Shown in pieces: positions 15,515 to 24,187 of a stretch of DNA of 64,000 nt. This DNA is from an uncultured Bacteroidales bacterium. Lineage in GTDB: Bacteria > Bacteroidota > Bacteroidia > Bacteroidales > UBA932. The notes under the pieces are model-generated. The model was not told the origin of the DNA, did not search any database, and saw only the letters and a list, made by a program, of their open reading frames with translations. Positions within the stretch are counted from its first letter, which is position 1. Every line of letters starts with the position of its first letter. The DNA lies in NCBI GenBank assembly GCA_900316045.1, contig ONBM01000003.1, positions 26,292 to 90,291 on the forward strand. The letters are read 5' to 3'. The position numbers and the translations under genes are program-made.

Positions 15515-18500
15515 TTACGATTCGGATGCAGACGGGGGCTTTTCGTCCATCATTTCCTTAGGGGATTTGCCAAATTTCGCCTTAAATTTCTTGCTGAAAT
15601 ATTTTGCGTCTCCAAATCCCACTGAGTAAGCAAGTTCCGATACCCTCATCTTGTCTTTTTCTTCCATTATCAGCTTGTATGCAAGCGTAAGCCTGGCATT
15701 CAGGATAAAAGCATTCGGGGTAAAACCGGTCAGGCTCTTCAGCTTCTCTGTCAACACTGTTCGAGAGACGTTCATGGCATCGACAAAATCCGTCTGGCTG
15801 AATTCCGAATCTGCAATATGGTCATTCACTACATCAATAGCGTGCTGAAGGAATTTCTTATCGGTGGATGTATAATCAATGTCTTTCACTTCGAAGACAA
15901 GTTGCTTGCGGAAATCAGCGCTTTTGTTCTCCTGCTTCTTTATCAGATTCATAATCATGGCAGAGAGCACAAAGAAATTGCAAGGCTTCGTCAGATAGCC
16001 ATCTGCGCCATGCTTGTAACCCTCGATGCTTGAAGAATCATCCTTTTTCGCAGTTAATAATATTACAGGGATATGGCTGAATTCAACATGTTCTTTAATA
16101 TATGAACATAGGTCTAGCCCACTCATGCCAGGCATCATCACATCTGCGACAACGACATCTACATTTTTGCTGCTCAATATTTCTATAGCCTCTTCTCCGC
16201 TTTTGCAAGTCAAGACATTGAAGCGTTTCGACATTATCACCGTGAAAAGTTCAGTTATGTCATCATTATCGTCGACGCAAAGCACGGTATGATCATCACA
16301 TTTAATTGCCGGCTCATTGATAGTTAGCGCAAGCGGGAGGTTCGCCTTCCCAACAGGAGCGTCGTCTATCTCATCTGCACTGTAAGAATTTCGTCCGATA
16401 GGAATGGTAAACATGAACCTGTTCCCGACGGTCTCGTTGCTTTCAACATCAATACTTCCTTTATGGATAGAAACGAGAGACTTGACAAGGGACAAGCCGA
16501 TGCCAGTCCCTATTGTATTAAAGTTACGATAATCTCCTTCATAAAAACGGCGGAAAAGGCCAGATATTGTCTTAGGAGTCATCAATTTCCCACCATTTGC
16601 GCACGATACAAGAAGTTTGTCGCCATCAAGAAGTCTTGCCATTATTGAAATATTTCCTTTAGATGGAGTGTATTTCACGGCATTCGAGATCAGATTATAG
16701 ATGATTTTATCCATTTTGTCCGGATCGAACCAGCCGATGATGGAAGTCGGGTCGGAAGAATAAGAAATCGTCAGGTCATGTTTTCTGATCAGAGGGATAA
16801 ACGCCTCGACACATTGCCCTATGAACTCTGCGACATCATTCCTAGATACCTTTATTTTAAGGTTGTCAGTTTCTACCTTCCTGAATTCAAGGACCTGCTG
16901 AACCAGACGAGTCAGCCTGATGGCATTGGTCGTCATTATCTGGGCAATGCTTTTCTCCTTTTCTGTCTTCGGCTGAAGACTTTCGATCGAAGCCAGTATG
17001 ATACTCAGGGGCGTAAGGAATTCATGCGACACATTAGTGAAGAAACGAAGCTTTGCCTGATTAACCTCATCGGCCTTCTGCTGGTTCACTTGGTCGATTA
17101 TCATCTTCCGTCTAAGCTTCAGGCGAGAACGGATCAAGGCTACAGAAAGCGATAAAGCTGTCGCGAATGCAAGGATGTATAAGGAAATCGCCCACCACGT
17201 GAGCCATGGATTAGGCAGAATCTTTATATCAAGCGTCTTGATGCCGCTGCTATGCATGCTGCCCGTCCTTGTGCCATATACCTCGAAAACATATTTTCCA
17301 GGCTTCAGACCATAGAACTCCGCAACGTTACGGCTGCCATTCACAATCATCCATACTTCGTTTCCACCGCCCACGGATTTTCTTAACCTGTAATGATATA
17401 TGTCTCCGGATGGATTCTTAAAATCGAACAAAGAGAATGAAATGCTGATGTCATTATGATGACGGTCAAGCGTTATTCTGTCTATGTAGTTTATGTCTGT
17501 CCGGAAGATATTTTTCTTTTCATCCCGAAGCGGATTGCCATTCCTGAACGATATCTTATTCACGAACAGATCAGTAAAAGAGATGTCACATTCTGCGGCA
17601 GAAGAATCTGTCCGCAGGCATGGCAGAAGCACGATTCCTTTTGACGTTCCAAAGGCCATTTCATCCGTATCCTGCATGTAAAGGGATGCATTCCGGTTAA
17701 AGAAACCTGATTCCTGCCGCCCGGAGATGTCCCAATAACAAATGGAACTGAATATGTCATCTTCATCAGCAATGAATGAAACAGCAGAACTGTTCGTAGT
17801 CACCCAGATGCGGCCATGAGGATCTTCTGCGATGTTGTTCACACCAGCGCCATCGAGAAACACGAATCCAGAGACCTTCTCAAGTTTGCCAGACTGTGGA
17901 TTCCAGCGATAGAGCCCGTTCCACATCGAGCCGGCCCATACTCTGCCCGCAGAATCGCAAAATATTGAGTTAAACGCCTTTAAATCGTTATTGTCTTCTG
18001 GAAAATACGTACTGATCTTGCCCTCTTGCAAGCTGACCCTTATCACGCCATCGTAATTCGTGGCCATCCACACATCGCCATTCTTATCTACTGACATGTC
18101 CAGAACTTTGTAATTAGGGTTTTGCGACTCAGACCCTAGCAGTTCTGACAATGTGACTACGCTGTCTGGCTGTTCCATGATGAACACTCCGTTCCTCGTG
18201 CCTATCCAAACATCGCCCTCATGATCCATGGCCAAAGAATGGATGCAGTCCTCTTCCATATTTTTGGCCGTCGTTGAAGATATTACTTGAGCAGTTCCTT
18301 TAGTCTTGTCATAAATCCACAACCCTCCATTATAACTTGCGAAATATATCTTGGAGGAATCAGAACTAGAGACGATATCATCGACGGTGCTCGTATTCAA
18401 GAATCCAGTGAAAGCCGGCATATCAGCATAATTCCGGAAATTTCCTGTCTTTTTGTCATAGCATATCATGCCGTGGCCGGCTATTCCTAGCCAGAAAATG

Positions 18501-19609
18501 TCTTGGCTCTCTCTGAATATGCTACGGACCGAGCTGGTTTTATATTCATTCTGAACTTTGCCAAGTGGGATAGTGCAAATATATTCTGAGCCATTTTCCA
18601 CTTTGCACACACCTCCGCCTAGCATGCCTAGCCACATTGTGTCATCGCTTGTCCGAAGAATAGAATTCACCTCGTTGTAAGGGAGAAGCCCATATCCCCT
18701 CTCAGGATAAATGTTCAAGAAAGAATCTTTGCCGGACAATGAATCATATATGCTGAGACCGCTTCGCGATCCTATCCATATTCTGCCGGACGGATCTTCA
18801 TCGATGTCATAAATGATATTGTCCATCAGCGAATTGCCATTGTGCTGGTCATGCGAGAATGTAGCGTAGGAAAAGGTTCCATTTAATATTTCTTCCCGAC
18901 CGATGCGCAGCAAGCCACGCCCCCAGGTCCCGACCCAAAGATTCCCCTTCCTGTCCTGATGCAAGACATACGCTTCACTCAAATCTCCCGAAGTGTAGGA
19001 ATAGAGCTTTCCTTCTTGCAGCACATATTTGAAAAGGCCTGTGTTCCATGACGTAATCCAAAGGTTTCCGTTGTCATCAAGCAACAAGTCAATAATATCC
19101 GTAAGGGACTTCCGATTTGAGCATGACAAATCTATTTTTACGAACTCATCTTTATCTGCATCCTTCCTGAATACCCCCTTGTCACTACTTATCCATATTC
19201 TCCCCGAAGAATCCTTGACAAGGTCAGTCACATTGATGTGGTCAACAGCCTGATCATGGATGCGTGAAATCACCCCCGTATTCTTGTCAAGCTTCAGCAA
19301 GCCTCTCTCGGTTCCGATGTACAGGCAATGGTGCGTATCCTCAAGCACGACATGCAGATAACCGCCCAGAGACTCTTCATTATCTCCTTTCACGGGCCAT
19401 GTTATAGAATTATAGCCATCGTAACGCACCAGGCCGCTGTATGTAACAATCCAAATGAAGCCGTCGTTATCCTGATACAGACTAGCGACCTCATCTGAAG
19501 GCATCTGCGAATTGAGCGGATGGAATATGAAATCCGACATCGCAGCCCGCGCAAAGCACGGGAAAGCAATCGACAGGAAAAACGATATTACAATCCGTAC
19601 ACATTTCAT
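15515..19609 (-). CDS. Hybrid two-component system regulator (HTCS) of the polysaccharide locus
   Basis: 1364 residues in one polypeptide. Signal peptide MKCVRIVISFFLSIAFPCFARA (the ATG at 19609 is preferred over one ten codons upstream because it starts the signal cleanly). About 30-690: two-component-regulator propeller repeats (DNDGFIWI, DSSGRIWI, DPSGRIWIGS and others), the periplasmic glycan sensor. About 700-765: Y_Y_Y domain, then a membrane helix (WLTWWAISLYILAFA). Cytoplasmic part: histidine kinase with phospho-acceptor His862 (NVSHEFLTPL), ATPase domain (GTGIGLSLVKSL), receiver with Asp1156 (VVVADVMMPG) and an AraC-type HTH at the end (VSELAYSVGFGDAKYFSKKFKAKFG). HTCS proteins bind an oligosaccharide and switch on the adjacent susCD and enzyme genes. 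It lies at the 3' end of the minus-strand susCD series with a possible promoter of its own. Confidence 0.96.
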   Translation of the reverse strand: MKCVRIVISFFLSIAFPCFARAAMSDFIFHPLNSQMPSDEVASLYQDNDGFIWIVTYSGLVRYDGYNSITWPVKGDNEESLGGYLHVVLEDTHHCLYIGTERGLLKLDKNTGVISRIHDQAVDHINVTDLVKDSSGRIWISSDKGVFRKDADKDEFVKIDLSCSNRKSLTDIIDLLLDDNGNLWITSWNTGLFKYVLQEGKLYSYTSGDLSEAYVLHQDRKGNLWVGTWGRGLLRIGREEILNGTFSYATFSHDQHNGNSLMDNIIYDIDEDPSGRIWIGSRSGLSIYDSLSGKDSFLNIYPERGYGLLPYNEVNSILRTSDDTMWLGMLGGGVCKVENGSEYICTIPLGKVQNEYKTSSVRSIFRESQDIFWLGIAGHGMICYDKKTGNFRNYADMPAFTGFLNTSTVDDIVSSSDSSKIYFASYNGGLWIYDKTKGTAQVISSTTAKNMEEDCIHSLAMDHEGDVWIGTRNGVFIMEQPDSVVTLSELLGSESQNPNYKVLDMSVDKNGDVWMATNYDGVIRVSLQEGKISTYFPEDNNDLKAFNSIFCDSAGRVWAGSMWNGLYRWNPQSGKLEKVSGFVFLDGAGVNNIAEDPHGRIWVTTNSSAVSFIADEDDIFSSICYWDISGRQESGFFNRNASLYMQDTDEMAFGTSKGIVLLPCLRTDSSAAECDISFTDLFVNKISFRNGNPLRDEKKNIFRTDINYIDRITLDRHHNDISISFSLFDFKNPSGDIYHYRLRKSVGGGNEVWMIVNGSRNVAEFYGLKPGKYVFEVYGTRTGSMHSSGIKTLDIKILPNPWLTWWAISLYILAFATALSLSVALIRSRLKLRRKMIIDQVNQQKADEVNQAKLRFFTNVSHEFLTPLSIILASIESLQPKTEKEKSIAQIMTTNAIRLTRLVQQVLEFRKVETDNLKIKVSRNDVAEFIGQCVEAFIPLIRKHDLTISYSSDPTSIIGWFDPDKMDKIIYNLISNAVKYTPSKGNISIMARLLDGDKLLVSCANGGKLMTPKTISGLFRRFYEGDYRNFNTIGTGIGLSLVKSLVSIHKGSIDVESNETVGNRFMFTIPIGRNSYSADEIDDAPVGKANLPLALTINEPAIKCDDHTVLCVDDNDDITELFTVIMSKRFNVLTCKSGEEAIEILSSKNVDVVVADVMMPGMSGLDLCSYIKEHVEFSHIPVILLTAKKDDSSSIEGYKHGADGYLTKPCNFFVLSAMIMNLIKKQENKSADFRKQLVFEVKDIDYTSTDKKFLQHAIDVVNDHIADSEFSQTDFVDAMNVSRTVLTEKLKSLTGFTPNAFILNARLTLAYKLIMEEKDKMRVSELAYSVGFGDAKYFSKKFKAKFGKSPKEMMDEKPPSASES

Positions 19610-19666
19610 GTCACGACAAGACTTATGTCCCGCAACCAATGGACAAAAACACTAGCATTGCGGAAC

Positions 19667-19681
19667 TGAAAGTCAAATATA
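19667..19681 (-). promoter_or_regulatory. Candidate HTCS promoter, -7 box TATATTTG
   Basis: TATATTTG on the minus strand (19674-19681) fits TAnnTTTG in the 79-bp gap between the last susD gene and the regulator, giving a leader of about 58 nt. No good -33 TTTG is seen. Confidence 0.45.
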
Positions 19682-19688
19682 GCATTTT

Positions 19689-21347
19689 TTATTCCCACCC
19701 GTCATTCTGGACCAGGTTTCCATTCTTGTGCAATTCAACTTCCGAGATCGGATACCAATACATCTTGTCATTCCAATATCGGTTCTGGACAAGATTCCTT
19801 ACTACGGAATAATCCTGATCTCCAATTTTAGTGATGGTGATGCCATAGATTTCTTTAGTGCTTTCACCGATTTTCCACCGGCGTAAGTCCCAGAAACGAT
19901 GACCCTCAAAACACAATTCAACCCTTCTCTCATTTCGTAATCTCATCCGGAATTGATCCACAGGCAAATCGGAAGGTATCTCCGGCATAGAGTATGCCGC
20001 ACGAATCAGATTGACTGCCGACCTTGGGGAAAGGACATACCTGACGCCATGAAAAACTCCTGTGAAATCCGGATTCTTCGTCCCCTCGAAAAGTGCCTCT
20101 GCGTAATTCAGATAGACCTCCTGAACTCTCAGCAAGGGATAAATGTGAGGATAGCTATTCACATTGCCGGTAGTCAGGCTTGTTGCCTCCTGAATGAACT
20201 TCCGGAGATAGAATGATGTCGGAGAGGCATTCTCCTTCGGAAGACCATTGTTCCCTCCCGTATATGACTCAATAACTGAACCCTTGAACGAGTCTCCGTT
20301 CGAAAGAATGTCCCTTGCCAGCCGCGGATCCCTTTTTGAAGCATCCAGCAAGGCTTCTTTATTAGCGTCAAAGTCAAATGGAGTGCCATCCGCCATGTTA
20401 AAGGCCTCAACGAGATTCAAGCTTGGGCATATTCCCGAATTCCCACCTTCATATCCGGCCGGGAAGTTATTGGACTCAAAATTATTCGATGCAGCTTCTC
20501 TGATGCCGAAAATGAGGTCTTTTGCCTCAGCATTGAACTGCTGGCGGACAACGCCGTACTGAAGGCTTTTGCGGTTGGCGTCAATGAAATCAAGAGCAGC
20601 TTCTGCCGCTTTTGCATATTTAGAGGCATCGCCACCAGGGTTATTCAGAGGACTGGCAGCATAAAGCAGCAATCTTGCTCGGGCAGCAAGGGCAAACCCT
20701 TTCGTAACGCGCCCGATCTCGGAATAATAAGTATCGGAATATGAATCCGGGAGATGTTTTGCGCAATCTTCCAACTCATTCGCAATCCATTCCACGGCTT
20801 TGTCGTATTCAACGGGTTCCAGGCTGTTAACCTCGGAGACAGAGTAAGTTTTATCTGCGATGACTATTCTTCTGTATCTCTTAAGAAGCTCCATATGGAA
20901 CCAGGCCCGCAAGGCTCTTGCCTCGTATGGATAATTCTTTAGCTGGGCAAGGTAAATTCTGTAGCGTTCATCCCATCTGGCGATATCAAAATCTTCAGGG
21001 CAATTCTCAAGCAGATAGTTGGCTGCTCTGATCGCTGCATAGTAATGACTCCACTGGTCGTCTACCACCTCATTGGCAGACCAGCTGCCATCATAATAGC
21101 TCTTGCACACGTCTGGTGAATCCGCATACACCGCATCATCGCTTGCGCATTCCTGAAAACTTGCAAAGCCGGACTGAAGATAGCCGTAAACATTTGTCAT
21201 GACTTCTTTCACTTGGGAGAAATCGCTAAACTGATACTCCTTTGAGTGATACTGCGATTCGTTCAGATCCAAGTCGCTGCAAGCAGCAAAGGCGAATGCC
21301 ACGCATCCAATCGCCAATGACACAAGTCTATATGTCTTCATTTTCAT
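19689..21347 (-). CDS. SusD-like glycan-binding lipoprotein (second pair)
   Basis: 552 residues with a lipobox FAACSD (Cys23) and the SusD/RagB fold signs: EARALRAWFHMELLKRY in the TPR region, RNERRVELCFEGHRFWDLRRWKIGE, and a C-terminal MYWYPISEVELHKNGNLVQNDGWE, the regular family ending. It would sit on the outer membrane as the lid of the SusC partner encoded 7 bp upstream. It is the last transport gene of the minus-strand series before the regulator. Ligand unknown. Confidence 0.94.
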   Translation of the reverse strand: MKMKTYRLVSLAIGCVAFAFAACSDLDLNESQYHSKEYQFSDFSQVKEVMTNVYGYLQSGFASFQECASDDAVYADSPDVCKSYYDGSWSANEVVDDQWSHYYAAIRAANYLLENCPEDFDIARWDERYRIYLAQLKNYPYEARALRAWFHMELLKRYRRIVIADKTYSVSEVNSLEPVEYDKAVEWIANELEDCAKHLPDSYSDTYYSEIGRVTKGFALAARARLLLYAASPLNNPGGDASKYAKAAEAALDFIDANRKSLQYGVVRQQFNAEAKDLIFGIREAASNNFESNNFPAGYEGGNSGICPSLNLVEAFNMADGTPFDFDANKEALLDASKRDPRLARDILSNGDSFKGSVIESYTGGNNGLPKENASPTSFYLRKFIQEATSLTTGNVNSYPHIYPLLRVQEVYLNYAEALFEGTKNPDFTGVFHGVRYVLSPRSAVNLIRAAYSMPEIPSDLPVDQFRMRLRNERRVELCFEGHRFWDLRRWKIGESTKEIYGITITKIGDQDYSVVRNLVQNRYWNDKMYWYPISEVELHKNGNLVQNDGWE

Positions 21348-21354
21348 AATTCAT

Positions 21355-24177
21355 TTAGAAATTCACATTGACACCGATTGAATAGGTTCTCGCTGTAGGA
21401 TAGGCGAAGCTGACGGCCTCCGGATCGAGAATCTTAACATCATCAATAGAAAAAAGATTATTGCCCCGCATGAAAATCCTAACATTTTCAAGCTTCCACT
21501 TGTCTACGATACCATGCGGCAGGTTGTAGTAAAGCTCCATCTCACGGAGCTTGAGAAACCATCCGCTCTCAGTCCACAGACTGCTAGGAAGGTAATTATT
21601 CTTATTATCGAGCGTCGTCAGCCTTGGGTATCTCGCTCTTGTGTCCGCAGGCGTCCAATAGTTCTCCAGATAATGCTTCGAAATATTCTTATCTCCATTG
21701 TACAGCGGCTGGTAAATGCTGGCGAGACTGGTAGAAATAGTATAGCCATCCGTTCCTTGAAACCAAGCATTGAAACCTATTCCTTTCCAATCAAGCCCCA
21801 ACTGGAAACCATAATAGATTTCTGGCAGATTTGACTTAAGCTGCCATGAACAGTCATAATTGTCAATCTTGCCATCTCCGCTCAAATCCTTGTATTTCAC
21901 ATCCCCGGGCTGCACTGAAGCAAATGTGCTGGCAGGGACATCCGGAAGCAGATTGCCAGAAGCATCGAAATCCGATTCCTGATAGAAACCATCAGCGACA
22001 AGCCCGTAGAATTGTCCGATAGAATTTCCTCGCCTGGTAAGATATGGATAAGGATGATAAATCTCATCTATCTTTGTTATCTTGTTGTGAGCATAAGAAA
22101 TATTACCCTTGACATAGTAAGACAAATTGGCGATTTGCTTCTTCCAGCCAAGGGACAGTTCAATGCCATAATTTTTCGTTTCACCGTTGAAAGCATCGGA
22201 GACGCCGATTCCAATTACCTCAGACAGGGTGTTGACAGCAGATGTGCGGAGGTTAGTCCGTTTATTATAGAACCCGTCAACTTCTCCGGAGAGACCGTGC
22301 AACATTTCAAATTCTACTCCTATGTCACTTTTCATATCCAATTCAGGCTCAACTCCTGTTGATGGAAGGGCGCCTTCGGTCGCTCCTGAAAGCGTCGTCG
22401 GGGAAACGAATATATACCCGAGCCCTGAGCCGTTAAACTGGACGTCCATGTCATAATCCAGGTTCGCATCCATGCCCACAAGGCCGATAGACCCTCTCAG
22501 TTTCAAGAAGTCCACGAAATCAACGTTTTTCATGAAACCTTCCTTTGAAAGCACCCAGCCCAGAGAAAGAGCCGGATACAGACGAAACTTATCGCCCGAA
22601 GGCATGAGGCTGCTACCAGAATATGAAGCAGTGACGCTTGCAAGGTATTTGCCTGAATAGTCGTAATTACCAGAGAGGATGTAGTCGTGATGCACCCATG
22701 AATTATTCGCCCCCGTGAGCGTACGCTTTTCTCTATTGAATATGAATGCTGCATTGAGATGATTATTTCCAAAATATCTCTCATATCCTGCCTTGCCCCA
22801 GACAGTCAAATGCATGAATTGATATGAGAGAGAACTTGAGAAATTCATTTCAGTATCGTTACCATATTGATTAAGAGAATAGTCGTCTATGCTGCCATCG
22901 GAATTATATATCGGAGAGAACACGTAATACCTATTTGAATATCTTTTGACGTCTGATATATCAGCTGAGTTGTCATACGATATCCTTGCCTCTACGTTCA
23001 AGCCATTCAGCACCATTCCTAGATTCTGGCGAATCGTCATGTCTGCCGATAGCATTCTGGAGAATGTGCAGTCCGTTCCGGTGCCTAAGATGCTCTGAAC
23101 AGGATTTTCAAACTTCGCAGACTTGGCCCATATATCATTGAATTTGACCGGAAAACCTATTGACGGGGCAGCATACATTGCTGATAAGTCAGTTCCATTG
23201 ACAGGGGATGTCTGTTGCTGGATGCGAGCCGCAAGATTCACCAGAACCTCGGTCGTCGGAGTGATGACGACATTTAGATTCGAACGAACTTTCAGGGCAT
23301 CGTAGGCATTCTGGGCATTCAAGCCATCACGCAAGCCTGTATTTTTGAAAAATCCCCTATTGCTTCGATAATCCGCATACACGAAAAACTTTGCAAGACG
23401 GGACGAGCCATCCATAGAGATGTGAGCATCATTACTGAAGCCCACATTCTTTATGATTTTATCTTTCCAGTCAACAGTAGGAATAAAAGAATTCGAGCCA
23501 TTTCCGAGACCTGCGATATTGGCCTCCGAGAAGTACGCTGACAGTCCGTCATTAGTTCTTGCCTCGTTCAATGCGTTGGCGTATTGTATGGGATCTGCCA
23601 TTTCTGGAATCCTGAACGGAGTCTGCACCCCGAAGTGATACCCGGCGCTCATTCTGAAGCCCTTCCTTCCGCCTCTTTTAGTGGTAATGAGGACAGCGCC
23701 GTCCGCCCCTCTGATTCCATAGATAGCCAGAGATGCAGCATCTTTGAGGACGGTCACGCTCTCAACCTCGTCAACATCTATGAAAGATGCATTACGTGGC
23801 ACGCCATCTACCAGGACTAGCACTTGATTGCCACTGTACGAGCCTCTGCCGCGGACATTGATAGATGGATATATGTCATCGGGACGAGCTCCTGATCCAT
23901 TCTGATATACGGCAAGCCCTGGAATCATTCCGTAAAGGGCGTTCATAATCTGCGTCTGCGTGGAATTTTTGATATCATCGTACGCAACTCCTTCTATCGC
24001 AGCTGAGCTCATCTTTCGAGAGATGAATCCATCGTAGCCTGTTCCCAGCCTTACGTCTCCGGTCAAACCGGAAACCGAAGCCGAGTCCGTCTCATTGGGA
24101 AAATCCTGAGCTTCAAGAACGTAAGCGACAAAAATCAGTATTAAAAACAGTAAGTATTTTTTCATATCGGCATTCAA
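21355..24177 (-). CDS. SusC-like TonB-dependent transporter lacking the N-terminal extension (second pair)
   Basis: 940 residues from the first ATG; MKKYLLFLI four codons later (24165) gives a cleaner signal peptide and follows GAT. The signal ends near EAQ. The mature protein then goes through about 60 residues with no carboxypeptidase-regulatory-like domain into the plug (INVRGRGSYSGNQVLVLVDGVP; VLKDAASLAIYGIRGADGAVLITTKRG) and the barrel, ending in YSIGVNVNF. Most SusC proteins have that extra domain, as the other two here do. No TonB-box motif of the VVGYG kind is evident; the region reads LGTGYDGFISRKMSSAAIEGV. It partners the susD gene 7 bp downstream and lies 10 bp after the previous susD, so the series is one operon. 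Confidence 0.93.
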   Translation of the reverse strand: MNADMKKYLLFLILIFVAYVLEAQDFPNETDSASVSGLTGDVRLGTGYDGFISRKMSSAAIEGVAYDDIKNSTQTQIMNALYGMIPGLAVYQNGSGARPDDIYPSINVRGRGSYSGNQVLVLVDGVPRNASFIDVDEVESVTVLKDAASLAIYGIRGADGAVLITTKRGGRKGFRMSAGYHFGVQTPFRIPEMADPIQYANALNEARTNDGLSAYFSEANIAGLGNGSNSFIPTVDWKDKIIKNVGFSNDAHISMDGSSRLAKFFVYADYRSNRGFFKNTGLRDGLNAQNAYDALKVRSNLNVVITPTTEVLVNLAARIQQQTSPVNGTDLSAMYAAPSIGFPVKFNDIWAKSAKFENPVQSILGTGTDCTFSRMLSADMTIRQNLGMVLNGLNVEARISYDNSADISDVKRYSNRYYVFSPIYNSDGSIDDYSLNQYGNDTEMNFSSSLSYQFMHLTVWGKAGYERYFGNNHLNAAFIFNREKRTLTGANNSWVHHDYILSGNYDYSGKYLASVTASYSGSSLMPSGDKFRLYPALSLGWVLSKEGFMKNVDFVDFLKLRGSIGLVGMDANLDYDMDVQFNGSGLGYIFVSPTTLSGATEGALPSTGVEPELDMKSDIGVEFEMLHGLSGEVDGFYNKRTNLRTSAVNTLSEVIGIGVSDAFNGETKNYGIELSLGWKKQIANLSYYVKGNISYAHNKITKIDEIYHPYPYLTRRGNSIGQFYGLVADGFYQESDFDASGNLLPDVPASTFASVQPGDVKYKDLSGDGKIDNYDCSWQLKSNLPEIYYGFQLGLDWKGIGFNAWFQGTDGYTISTSLASIYQPLYNGDKNISKHYLENYWTPADTRARYPRLTTLDNKNNYLPSSLWTESGWFLKLREMELYYNLPHGIVDKWKLENVRIFMRGNNLFSIDDVKILDPEAVSFAYPTARTYSIGVNVNF

Positions 24178-24187
24178 TAATAATACA

